In this document: positions 10,462 to 18,622 of the stretch, one piece after another
Position numbering within the stretch: position 1 is the stretch's first letter
Layout of the letters: every line of letters begins with the position of its first letter
Translations under genes and position numbers: made by a program
NCBI RefSeq assembly: GCF_000516555.1
Contig: NZ_AZSJ01000007.1
Span: 1,103,836-1,167,835, forward strand
Direction of reading: 5' to 3'
From: Afipia sp. P52-10
GTDB taxonomy: Bacteria > Pseudomonadota > Alphaproteobacteria > Rhizobiales > Xanthobacteraceae
DNA: 64,000 bases
Notes under the pieces: model-generated
Database searches by the model: none
Told to the model about the DNA's origin: nothing
Seen by the model: only the letters and a program-made list of their open reading frames with translations

Positions 10462-10922
10462 GCTCTGACCGCCTCATATCGATGACACGTCGCAGCGCGC
10501 TCGCCGCAGGCGCCGGTGCGCTGGCCATCCTGGTCGCGCGGCCGGCTCGCGCCACCACGGAGACGATGCAAAGCGCGGTCCGCAGTTTCACAGCCGGCGC
10601 GGAGATGAAGTCCGGCCGCATCACATTGGACATCCCACCGCTGGTGGAGAACGGCAACTCGGTGCCGCTCGCCCTCACCGTGGAAAGCCCGATGACCGCG
10701 GACGACTACGTCAAGACCATCGCCGTCTTCAACGAGAAGAACCCGCAGCCCAATATCGCCACCTTCCACCTGTCGCCACGCTCCGGCCGCGCCTACGTCT
10801 CGACGCGCATCCGGCTTGGCGACTCGCAGACCATCATGGCCGTGGCGCAGATGAGCGACGGATCGTTCTGGTCCGGCTCTGCCGATCTCGTCGTGACGCT
10901 CCCGGCCTGCGTGGAGAACTGA
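10458..10922 (+). CDS. soxY: SoxY, sulfur-carrier subunit with atypical C-terminus
   Basis: SoxY covalently carries sulfur intermediates on a C-terminal cysteine while it is processed by other Sox proteins. The 154-residue product has a Tat-type leader (MTRRSALAAGAGALAILVA), the SoxY core (SGRITLDIPPLVENGNSVPLA) and Cys151 four residues from the end. The usual flexible GGCGG tail is not present: the protein ends TLPACVEN. The cysteine is kept but its glycine context is lost, which may change access to partner active sites. The start is the GTG overlapping soxX by 4 bp; the ATG at 10482 is an alternative. soxZ follows after 2 bp. Confidence 0.9.
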   Translation: MSSDRLISMTRRSALAAGAGALAILVARPARATTETMQSAVRSFTAGAEMKSGRITLDIPPLVENGNSVPLALTVESPMTADDYVKTIAVFNEKNPQPNIATFHLSPRSGRAYVSTRIRLGDSQTIMAVAQMSDGSFWSGSADLVVTLPACVEN

Positions 10923-10924
10923 CC

Positions 10925-11245
10925 ATGGCCCGCGCCCTCATCAACGTTCCCGCCAAGGTCAAACGTGGCGAAATCTTCGAGATCAAGACGCTGATCTCGC
11001 ACCCGATGGAAACCGGTTACCGGCCGAAAGGCGACGGCACGTTTTACCCGCGCGACATCATCCAAACGTTCGTCTGCACGCTGAACGGCGAGGAAATCTT
11101 CCGCGCCGACCTGTTTCCGGCGATCGCCGCCAACCCGTTCATCACCTTCACGACGACGGCGACCGAAGGCGGGCTTTTGATGTTCTCATGGACCGACGAT
11201 CGCGGCGAGACCGCGATGGAGTCGGCCAAGCTCGTCGTCGAATGA
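10925..11245 (+). CDS. soxZ: SoxZ, partner subunit of the SoxYZ carrier
   Basis: Binds SoxY and forms the SoxYZ sulfur-carrier heterodimer. The 106-residue protein has the all-beta SoxZ fold signatures VPAKVKRGEIFEIKTLISHPMETG, then FYPRDIIQTFVCTLNGEE and FSWTDDRGE. It has no signal peptide, as is normal for SoxZ, which is exported with SoxY through the Tat system. The gene is 2 bp after soxY, and its stop overlaps the soxA start (ATGA). The sequence looks intact. Confidence 0.95.
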   Translation: MARALINVPAKVKRGEIFEIKTLISHPMETGYRPKGDGTFYPRDIIQTFVCTLNGEEIFRADLFPAIAANPFITFTTTATEGGLLMFSWTDDRGETAMESAKLVVE

Positions 11246-12030
11246 CGACCAGCCGCCGCCCACCGCCTCTCGTGCTCCTGCCTGCGCTGCTGTGCGCGGC
11301 AACGCTTGCGATCGCGGCCGACAACGGCGACAGCCGTCGTTCCGGCTTCGATGACATGAGCCCGCCCTTGCAGGCGATGCAGCGCGAGGATGTCACCAAC
11401 CCCGGCATGCTGTCCGTGCTGGAGGGACAGATGCTCTGGAGCACGAAAGCCGGTGCGGCGGGGAAATCCTGCGCCGACTGCCATCGGGACGCGTCAGTCA
11501 GCATGAAAGGCGTTGCCACGCGCTACCCCGCTTATGATGCAACCACGCAGCGTCCGCTCGACCTGGAGGGAAAGGTCAACGCCTGCCGCGAAACCCAGCA
11601 GCAGGCCGAGCCGTTCGCCTGGGAGGACAGCAAGCTGCTAGCGCTGACGACCTATGTCGCAACCCAATCGCGCGGCATGCCGATCGCGCCGCCAGACGAT
11701 CCCCGTCTCGAACCATTCCGCAAACGCGGCGAGACGCTCTACAACCAGCGCCAGGGTCAGTTGAACTTCTCCTGCGCCAACTGCCACGACAGCCACCCGG
11801 GACAGAAGCTCGCCGCCGCCACGATCCCGCAGGGCCATCCGACCGGCTACCCGATCTATCGGCTCGAATGGCAGAGCATCGGCTCGCTACAAAGGCGGTT
11901 ACGCGGCTGCTTCGTTGGCGTGCGCGCCGAACCCTACCCCTACGGCGCACAGGAATATGTCGACCTCGAACTGTTCCTGATGTCCCGCGCCAAGGGCATG
12001 CCGATCGAGACGCCTGCGGTCCGCCCCTGA
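11242..12030 (+). CDS. soxA: SoxA, di-haem cytochrome c subunit of SoxAX
   Basis: Catalytic subunit of SoxAX, 262 aa. After a signal peptide (PLVLLPALLCAATLAIAA) there are two haem sites, CADCH (77-81) and CANCH (178-182). Cys223 in RLRGCFVGVRAEPY is the active-site haem ligand that is a cysteine persulfide in studied SoxA proteins. The two-haem form matches the Paracoccus type rather than single-haem versions. The ATG overlaps the soxZ stop (ATGA). It is the last gene of the operon; a convergent old yellow enzyme gene ends 8 bp away. No soxB or soxCD follows. Confidence 0.93.
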   Translation: MTTSRRPPPLVLLPALLCAATLAIAADNGDSRRSGFDDMSPPLQAMQREDVTNPGMLSVLEGQMLWSTKAGAAGKSCADCHRDASVSMKGVATRYPAYDATTQRPLDLEGKVNACRETQQQAEPFAWEDSKLLALTTYVATQSRGMPIAPPDDPRLEPFRKRGETLYNQRQGQLNFSCANCHDSHPGQKLAAATIPQGHPTGYPIYRLEWQSIGSLQRRLRGCFVGVRAEPYPYGAQEYVDLELFLMSRAKGMPIETPAVRP

Positions 12031-12037
12031 CCGGCGC

Positions 12038-13204
12038 TTAGCCGCTCTTTCGAGCCTGCGCTTCAGCGGCGGCTTCCTCCGCGATCCGCTGGAAGATCCG
12101 CTCACGGCGCGTCAACCACCAGCTATGCTGCTGCGGCCAGGATTGGTATTCGCCCTGCGCCGATAGCGCGACCTCGGCATGCAACGGCCAGTTCGGATTG
12201 TAAAGCGCCTCGCGGCCGATCGCGATTAGATCGGCATCACCTGCCTGAAGGATCTGTTCGGCGTGCTCGGGCTCGACGATCAGTCCCACCGCCATGGTGC
12301 TGACGCCGGCGCTGCGGCGAATCTCGGCCGCGAACGGCACCTGAAAACCGAAGCCGCGACGCAAGCGGACGTTCGCTGTCGATGAATCGTGCAGCGAGCC
12401 GGACGAGCAATCGACAACGTCGATACCTCGCTCCTTCAGCCCGGCCGCGAACCGCACGCTGTCTTCGATCTGCCAGCCGCCCTCATCCACCGCCGAGATG
12501 CGGTAGAACACCGGCCACTCCTTCGGCCACACGTTACGGACAATCTCGGCCGCCTCATAAGGCAATCGCGCCCGCCCCTCGAACGATCCACCGTAGCCAT
12601 CCGCGCGCAGGTTGCTTTGCGGCGAGAGGAAGGTGTGCAGCAGATAACCGTGCGCGCCATGCAGCTCGGCAATCTGGAAGCCGGCATCAAGCGCGCGCAG
12701 CGCCGACGTGCGCCAGGCTTCCAGCACCTCGCGGATTTCGGTGGCGGACATTTCCGCCGGGACCGTCCGCACCGGGCTCGCCGACACCGCGCTCGCTCCG
12801 ATCGGCATCCAGGGGGTCTCGCCCCGCACGATGTCCGCGGCCGTCAGCGGACCATGGCCATCCCAGGGCCGTTGCGTGCCCGCTTTCCGGCCCGCATGCG
12901 CGAGCTGAACCGCCGGGATCGCGCCATGCTGCTTGATGACATCGGTGATCCGGCGCAGCGGCGCCACCTGATCATCGCGCCACAGGCCGAGATCGCCATA
13001 GGTGATGCGCCCGCGCTCCTCGATCGCGATCGCTTCCGAGAAGATGATCCCGGCGCCGCCCAGCGCGAATTTGCCGAGGTGGAGAAGATGCCAATCCGTC
13101 GGCAAGCCGTCGCGGCCGGAATATTGCAGCATCGGCGCGATGACCGTGCGGTTGCGCGCCGTCAGCCCGCGCAACGTGATCGGGGTAAACAACAAAGGCT
13201 TCAT
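12038..13204 (-). CDS. NADH:flavin oxidoreductase / old yellow enzyme (YqjM-like)
   Basis: FMN-dependent ene-reductase-type TIM barrel of 388 aa. Motifs include LFTPITLRGLTARNRTVIAPM at the N-terminus, YSGRDGLPTDWHLLHLGKFA, QLAHAGRKAG, ELHGAHGYLLHTFLSP, the catalytic-loop DGYGGSFEGR, and the phosphate-binding GREALYNPNWPLHA at the C-terminus. These are typical of the YqjM/xenobiotic reductase branch. The chosen ATG matches the family N-terminus; the open frame extends 276 bp further without family similarity. A Bug-family binding protein gene lies 50 bp upstream on the same strand, so the two are likely co-transcribed under the LysR regulator divergent from them. Confidence 0.92.
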   Translation of the reverse strand: MKPLLFTPITLRGLTARNRTVIAPMLQYSGRDGLPTDWHLLHLGKFALGGAGIIFSEAIAIEERGRITYGDLGLWRDDQVAPLRRITDVIKQHGAIPAVQLAHAGRKAGTQRPWDGHGPLTAADIVRGETPWMPIGASAVSASPVRTVPAEMSATEIREVLEAWRTSALRALDAGFQIAELHGAHGYLLHTFLSPQSNLRADGYGGSFEGRARLPYEAAEIVRNVWPKEWPVFYRISAVDEGGWQIEDSVRFAAGLKERGIDVVDCSSGSLHDSSTANVRLRRGFGFQVPFAAEIRRSAGVSTMAVGLIVEPEHAEQILQAGDADLIAIGREALYNPNWPLHAEVALSAQGEYQSWPQQHSWWLTRRERIFQRIAEEAAAEAQARKSG

Positions 13205-13254
13205 GATGGTTTTCGCTCTGTCTTCAGTCGTTGATCCGCGGCCGATGCCGCCGC

Positions 13255-14247
13255 TTAGTCGATCCTGGCGCCCGAGCTCTGCACGAGCTCCCGCCAGTAG
13301 GGAATGTCGCGCGCAATGTAGTCGGCGAACAACGATGGCCGTGCATCGAATGCCGCATCCGCGCCAAGGTCCAGAAGCCTTTGCTTGATCGCCGGATCGC
13401 CTAGCACTTGGCCGAGCGTCGCATGCAGCTTCTCGACGATCTCGCTCGGCGTTCCTGCCGGTGCCAGCAAGCCGTACCACGTCGCGATCTCGAAACCCGG
13501 CAGGCCTGCCTCGACCGTCGTCGGCACGTCCGGAACGGTCGCCGAACGTTCGGGGCTCGCGACCGCAAAGGCCTTGATCTTGCCTTCCTTCAGGAACGGC
13601 AGCGCGATCGGCGGCCCCGCGAAAACGATCTGAATGCGATTGGTGATCAGGTCGGTCATCGCCGCCGGCACGCCGTTGTAGGGCACATGCACCATCTTGG
13701 TCTGCGCGACCTTGTCCATCAGCACGCCCGCCAGGTGCGGCGTCGAGCCGAGGCCTGACGAGCCGTAGTTCATCTCGCCCGGCTTCGAGCGGATGTAGGC
13801 GATCAACTCCGGCAGGGTCTTTGCCGGAATCGATGGATGCGTCGTGATCACCAGCGGAAACGTGGCGATCCGGGAAATGGGGACGAAGTCCTTGATCGGA
13901 TCGTAAGGGACCGACTTGAACAGGCTCGGGTTGATCGTCAGCGGCGCAAGCCCGAGCAGCAGCGTATAGCCGTCCGGCGTTGACCGCGCGGCGGCGCCGA
14001 AGCCGACGTTTGATCCCGCACCGGGCCGATTTTCAATGATCACCCGCTGGCCGAGCAGTTCGCCCATCTTGTCTGCGACCACGCGCATCAGAATGTCGCC
14101 GGGTCCGCCAGCGGCAAGCGGAACGATCACCTGGATCGGCCGCACCGGATAGTCGAGGGCCTGCGCGGAACGCGGCGTGGCCGCTGCCGCGAGCACCGCG
14201 ATGCACAGCACCGCCCGCCGGATGAAAGCGTTTCTTCTTGTTGTCAC
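13255..14247 (-). CDS. Bug/TctC-family tripartite tricarboxylate transporter substrate-binding protein
   Basis: Periplasmic solute-binding protein of 330 aa. The GTG start at 14247 follows GGGAGGTTGTC, an excellent ribosome binding site; the ATG further up has none. Signal peptide: RRAVLCIAVLAAAATPRSAQA. Family motifs are YPVRPIQVIVPLAAGGPGD, VIIENRPGAGSNVG, STPDGYTLLL and the HVPYNGVPAAMTDL region. These proteins bind carboxylates or small organics. TctA/TctB membrane genes are missing nearby, so it is an orphan and may deliver to a transporter elsewhere or act in sensing. It is divergent from a LysR gene with an LTTR-type operator between them. Confidence 0.92.
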   Translation of the reverse strand: MTTRRNAFIRRAVLCIAVLAAAATPRSAQALDYPVRPIQVIVPLAAGGPGDILMRVVADKMGELLGQRVIIENRPGAGSNVGFGAAARSTPDGYTLLLGLAPLTINPSLFKSVPYDPIKDFVPISRIATFPLVITTHPSIPAKTLPELIAYIRSKPGEMNYGSSGLGSTPHLAGVLMDKVAQTKMVHVPYNGVPAAMTDLITNRIQIVFAGPPIALPFLKEGKIKAFAVASPERSATVPDVPTTVEAGLPGFEIATWYGLLAPAGTPSEIVEKLHATLGQVLGDPAIKQRLLDLGADAAFDARPSLFADYIARDIPYWRELVQSSGARID

Positions 14248-14296
14248 GACAACCTCCCATGACGATTGCAGGGGAGCACCTAGCAACGGCGATCTA

Positions 14297-14313
14297 TTCA
14301 ATCCATGATTGAA
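14297..14313. promoter_or_regulatory. LysR-type operator (perfect TTCAAT-N5-ATTGAA)
   Basis: A perfect 6+5+6 inverted repeat, TTCAATCCATGATTGAA, fits the T-N11-A rule of LysR-family recognition sites. It lies between the divergent Bug gene (start 14247) and the LysR gene (start about 14357), the usual place for the regulator's own binding site. That this LysR protein binds it is inferred from position. Confidence 0.65.
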
Positions 14314-14356
14314 GCGTGCTATCTGATATCGACAAATTCTATCGGAGCAGACGCGC

Positions 14357-15274
14357 CTGGACCTCGATCAGATCAGACACTTCGTCCGAATAGCCGAGCT
14401 TGGCAGCTTCAGCCGCGCCGAGGCAGCGCTCGACATCTCGCAGCCCTCGCTCAGCCGGCAGATCCGCCTGCTCGAACAGAGTCTGCACACCAAGCTGTTC
14501 GCGCGGACGGGGCGCGGCGTGACGCTGACGGCTGCGGGCGCGGTCTTCCTGCCCCATGCACAAGCCATTCTGGAATCGGTCAGCCGCGGCGAAACTGCGC
14601 TGGCCGAATCCAGCAAAGGCCTCGCTGGACGGATCGTGATCGGCCTGCCGCCGCGGATCGCGCGGGTCATCACCGGACCTCTCGTCGAGGCGTTCCGCAA
14701 ACAATTCTCACAAGCGTCCATCGTCATCGCCGAAGGCCTCAGCCCGATCCTGGTGGAAGGTTTGAAACTCGGGCGGATCGAACTGGCACTGCTGTTCAAT
14801 GCGCCGAACGATCCGCAGCTCGTTCTCGATCCGCTCTGCGAGGAAGAGCTCGTGCTGGTCGGGCATACCGCGAATCGCAGGCGGCTGCCGTCGCAGATCA
14901 AGTTCGACCGGTTGTCGCAATTTCCTCTGATCCTGCCGCCGATGCCGAACTCGGTCAGGGCGTCTATCGAGACTGCAAGGCAGCGCGCCGGCGTACATCT
15001 CGATATCGTCGTCGAGGTCAACACGATGCACGCAATCCTCGATCTGGTCGAACGTCGCGTGGGCTTCAGCGTCATTCCGCGTGGCATGCTGCTGGAAGCC
15101 AAGAACGGCAAAGGGTTCGAGTTTGCGGATATCCGCTCGCCGCGATTGCTGAACACGGTGCTGCGCGCGACCCCTGCCCGGCTGCCGATCACCAAGCTGG
15201 GACGGGAGACGCTGGCTTTGCTGGATCGGCTTCGCGTCCCCAACCTGCTCGGCGCGCGGCAGATCGCGCGATAG
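14357..15274 (+). CDS. LysR-family transcriptional regulator with probable CTG start
   Basis: A winged helix-turn-helix domain (IRHFVRIAELGSFSRAEAAL, then ISQPSLSRQIRLLEQSL) followed by a periplasmic-binding-like effector domain (GRIVIGLPPRIARVITGPLV). The frame is closed upstream by a TGA at 14324 and contains no ATG, GTG or TTG before the HTH. The best start is CTG at 14357, 9 nt after GGAG, giving (M)DLDQIRHFV as in many LysR proteins; ATT at 14336 is the alternative. Length is 305 aa, normal for the family. It is divergent from the Bug gene and probably controls it and the old yellow enzyme gene. Confidence 0.85.
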   Translation: MDLDQIRHFVRIAELGSFSRAEAALDISQPSLSRQIRLLEQSLHTKLFARTGRGVTLTAAGAVFLPHAQAILESVSRGETALAESSKGLAGRIVIGLPPRIARVITGPLVEAFRKQFSQASIVIAEGLSPILVEGLKLGRIELALLFNAPNDPQLVLDPLCEEELVLVGHTANRRRLPSQIKFDRLSQFPLILPPMPNSVRASIETARQRAGVHLDIVVEVNTMHAILDLVERRVGFSVIPRGMLLEAKNGKGFEFADIRSPRLLNTVLRATPARLPITKLGRETLALLDRLRVPNLLGARQIAR

Positions 15275-15276
15275 CG

Positions 15277-15381
15277 GCTAAAGCGCGATGAGATTGGTAT
15301 GAATCATTCTCACGCTTTAGCTTATTGTTTAAGCATGATCTTTCGGAAAACCGCTTCGCACTTTTCCGGATGATGCTTTAG
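15277..15381. repeat. dispersed double-hairpin repeat, copy 1
   Basis: About 100 bp made of two adjacent inverted repeats: GCTAAAGCG...CGCTTTAGC, then TAAGCATGATC...CGGAAAA / TTTTCCGG...TGCTTTA. Two other copies lie at 30849-30948 (reverse orientation) and 57701-57808. Its right edge contains the TAA stop codon of the histidine kinase gene (15378-15380). It lies between convergent genes, so the hairpins may also end transcription. Confidence 0.8.
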
Positions 15382-16750
15382 CGTCTCGCCGACTGGGCAT
15401 CGAACGGAATCCGGATCGTCGCACACAAGCCGCCAAGCTCGGACCGGCCGAGGTCGAGCGACCCGCGATAGTTCTCGGCAAGATCGCGCGTGATTGCGAG
15501 GCCGAATCCGGTGCCGGGCTGGGTCTCGTCCCAGCGCTGGCCGCGCGCGATCTGCGAAATCAGCTCGGGCGCGAGCCCCGGCCCGTCGTCCTCGACGCGC
15601 ACCGTCAGGACGCCCGTGGTGACGGCGACGGTCAGGTCGATGCGGCTCGCGGCCCACTTGCGCGCATTGTCCAGCAGATTGCCGAGCATTTCCGTCAAGT
15701 CGCCGGCCTCTCCGGCGAACATGGCGTTCGGTGCGACATGGCAGGTCCAGCGCAACGACCGTTCGTGCGGCAGCCGTTCGAACGCGCGTACGGTCTTTGT
15801 CGCGATCGGCTCGACGGCGATGGCTTTGCGGCCGAGCGCTGCCGCAATCCCCGCCCGCGCGCGCGCCAGGACCCGATCGACCTGCCGGCGCATCTGCACC
15901 ACCTGCTCATCGATCGATGCCGCCAGCTCCTTGCGGCCGTCCCCCGCGGCCTGTCTTGCAACGGCGCTCAGCACGGCGAGCGGCGTCTTCAGCCCATGCG
16001 CCAGGTCCCCGGCATGGGTCTTGGCACGATCAACAGCGGCGTCCTGGAAGGCGATCAGACGGTTGAGATCGTCCACCACTCGCTGCACTTCACCCGGAAA
16101 GCTGCCGCTCAAGGCGCGGCTTGTGCCGCCATGGATCGCCTGCAGGCCGCGGGCGAGATCGTCGAACGGCCGCAGCGCCAGGCGGATGAAGATGGTCATG
16201 GCGCCCGCGAGAATGACGCCAAGCGCGACCAGCGACAAGACCAGCAGCCGGAACAACGACCGCTGAGATTCGGCGATGTCAGCACGATCGATCGCGGCGA
16301 TCACCTGCAGCGCGACGTCCTTCTCGCCGTGTTCAGCAACGGGGACGGAAATGTCCTGGATCACCGCCAGCAGCTTCGCCTTGTCCGGCCCGTCGATGTC
16401 GGCAACCCTGCGCTCCTTGTTGGCGCCATCCGCCGGCGCGACGAGGACAAAATCCCACAGCGAGCGCGAGCGCGCGCGCTGTCCGTCAGCATTGCCGACC
16501 TGCCAATAGAGCCCGCCATAAGGCGTCTCGAAGCGCGGGTCCGGCGGCTCCACGTCAAGAACCGGCGTGCCGCCCGCATCGATCCGGACCTGCGCAGTGA
16601 CCACCTTGACGATCTGACCAAGCTCGGACGCTGCGCGCCGTTCGATCTCCTGGTTGAAGATTGCCTGCAAACCGAAAGCCGCGAGAGTCAAAGCCAGCAC
16701 GAGCAAAGCCGCTGCCGCCGACGAGAGACGGAGAAACAGCGACGATGTTT

Positions 16751-16754
<4 letters not shown>
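15378..16754 (-). CDS. sensor histidine kinase (PhoQ/FeuQ-like)
   Basis: Membrane sensor kinase of 458 aa. It has a first transmembrane helix (residues 14-34), a periplasmic domain of about 130 residues, a second helix (168-190), a HAMP-like linker, the H-box GDLAHGLKTPLAVL with His253 as phosphoacceptor, an N-box (EMLGNLLDNARKWA), and G-boxes (VEDDGPGLAPE, GTGFGLAI). The DLAHGLKTPL form of the H-box is typical of the PhoQ/FeuQ branch, which often senses divalent cations, envelope stress or osmolarity. The start codon overlaps the stop of the response regulator gene (ATGA). The TAA stop lies within a dispersed repeat. Confidence 0.92.
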
Positions 16755-17416
<662 letters not shown>

Positions 17417-17418
17417 GG

Positions 17419-17745
17419 TCAATCCACCTTGATGACGGCAAGCGTATGCGCATTGATCTCCACTTCGCGGCGGCGTCCGGCCGGCGTCAGAATCTTCACC
17501 TCGTAGACCCAGACCCCATCCTCGCGCTCGAGTTCGACTTTGACCACCTCTCCCGGAACCTCCTCGCGTGCGACCGCAAGGACGTCCGATAGCGGACGAA
17601 TGTCGCCACTCTTGAAGGCATCCAGCGCACAATCCTGGCTGCGCTTGCACTCGCCCTTGCGGTCGTCGCCATGCGCACCATGGGGCGCTGCGACGGCCAC
17701 ACCAAGCAGCAGCAAAAACGAAACCATGACCCGAAGACGCATCAT
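17419..17745 (-). CDS. exported PepSY-domain protein
   Basis: A 108-residue precursor with a signal peptide (VMVSFLLLLGVAVAAPHGAHG) and one PepSY-like domain (PLSDVLAVAREEVPGEVVKVELEREDGVWVYEVKIL, here read as two halves around residues 53-90). PepSY domains in this context are thought to modulate protease or sensor activity in the periplasm. It lies 2 bp upstream of the response regulator gene, so it is part of the same operon and may tune the kinase. The start may be either of two adjacent ATGs (17745 or 17742). Confidence 0.85.
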   Translation of the reverse strand: MMRLRVMVSFLLLLGVAVAAPHGAHGDDRKGECKRSQDCALDAFKSGDIRPLSDVLAVAREEVPGEVVKVELEREDGVWVYEVKILTPAGRRREVEINAHTLAVIKVD

Positions 17746-17791
17746 CTCACTCTCTTATCGCCTGGCCGATCACCGGGGAACCGATCTTCAC

Positions 17792-18049
17792 TTATAAGTG
17801 AGCCGGTTTGACCGGGAATCGGCGCGGTGCGGCGCCGCGCTGGGCCGCGTCGGTCTGCCGCATCGATTCCCGTCGATCTCCGGCTCCCTGACTAGCTTCC
17901 CATTCCGCACCATCATAAAGCGGATGTGCGGTGCTGAGGCCCGCGATTGCGAAGAACAAGATCAGGAACGGAACGAAGGCCTCCGTATCGATCGCGAGCG
18001 CAGCGAAGACCGGCACGGCCACGAAAACAAGGAACGGTATGGCTTGCAT
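17792..18049 (-). CDS. small two-helix membrane protein, 85 aa
   Basis: Unrecognised. The start is well supported: AGGAGGG lies 6 nt before the ATG. Two hydrophobic segments (PFLVFVAVPVFAALAI and FVPFLILFFAIAGLS) are followed by a polar tail of about 45 residues containing several Arg and Gln. It is the first gene of the PepSY / regulator / kinase operon, 46 bp upstream of the PepSY gene. Small membrane proteins of this kind sometimes modulate PhoQ-type kinases (as MgrB does in enterics), but no similarity to a known modulator is seen and that idea is only inference. Confidence 0.7.
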   Translation of the reverse strand: MQAIPFLVFVAVPVFAALAIDTEAFVPFLILFFAIAGLSTAHPLYDGAEWEASQGAGDRRESMRQTDAAQRGAAPRRFPVKPAHL

Positions 18050-18092
18050 GGAACCCTCCTATGCGGTGTCGCGAGGAAGCTAGCGCACCGGA

Positions 18093-18122
18093 CCTGACAG
18101 CTCCCTGACACCGGCTGTCAGG
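18093..18122. promoter_or_regulatory. operator-like repeat upstream of the two-component operon
   Basis: CCTGACAGC at 18093 and GCTGTCAGG at 18114 form a perfect 9-bp inverted repeat. A further CCTGACA at 18104 makes a direct repeat with exactly 11-bp periodicity, the spacing bound by tandem OmpR-family regulators. It lies 44 bp upstream of the small membrane protein gene and 98 bp upstream of the divergent PepSY gene. Binding by the local regulator is inferred. Confidence 0.6.
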
Positions 18123-18219
18123 CTCACATCGCCGCCGACCTGCCATGGTCGGATCGTAGCCGGCACGCTCGGCCGGCACTGACCACACTTTTGGGACCGC
18201 TTTGGGAAAGGACTCTCCG

Positions 18220-18513
18220 ATGAAATACGCCCTGCTCGCGCTTGCGACCGCCACGATCGTCTCCACCGCTCAGCCGGCTTCGGCCGATGACATCCGCTGC
18301 AACGCGTCGGCCCAGGCGATGCCGATCGAAACGGCAATCGGCAAAGCCGAACAGCTCGGCTACGCAGTGAGCGAAGCCAAGCGCAGCAAAGGGTGCTGGA
18401 AGATCGAGGGTTATGACCGCAACGGCGCGGAGATCGAACTCATTCTCGATCCGCAGTCGGGCGACGTCATGAAGCCCAGCCGCTGGCGCCCGCCGGCAGT
18501 CAACCCAGGCTAA
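18220..18513 (+). CDS. exported PepSY-domain protein, divergent from the two-component operon
   Basis: A 97-residue precursor: signal peptide MKYALLALATATIVSTAQPASA, then one PepSY domain (MPIETAIGKAEQLGYAVSEA, then KGCWKIEGYDRNGAEIELIL and DPQSGDVM). Two cysteines (in DIRCNASA and SKGCWK) may form a disulfide in the periplasm. The ATG follows AAAGGACTCTCCG. It is transcribed away from the small membrane protein / PepSY / regulator / kinase operon and shares its intergenic region, so it is a probable member of the same regulon. Confidence 0.88.
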   Translation: MKYALLALATATIVSTAQPASADDIRCNASAQAMPIETAIGKAEQLGYAVSEAKRSKGCWKIEGYDRNGAEIELILDPQSGDVMKPSRWRPPAVNPG

Positions 18514-18554
18514 GCGCTCAATCCGGGCTAAGACGACCTGCCGGTCGTGACCAT

Positions 18555-18584
18555 CGGCGCCGTGCAGACACCTGGACGGCGCCG
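18555..18584. terminator. possible hairpin terminator between convergent genes
   Basis: A 9-bp perfect stem, CGGCGCCGT / ACGGCGCCG, with a 12-nt loop. It lies between the PepSY gene (ends 18513) and the Bug gene (ends 18623). There is no T-tract on either side, so termination is only suggested by position. Confidence 0.4.
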
Positions 18585-18622
18585 CATCCACGTCTAGGCA
18601 CCTATCCACTCACCTGCGCCGG

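Noticed and set aside
18093-18122. Repeat considered as a transcription terminator
   Set aside because: It is upstream of both divergent genes, not downstream of one, and has no T-tract. An operator fits better.
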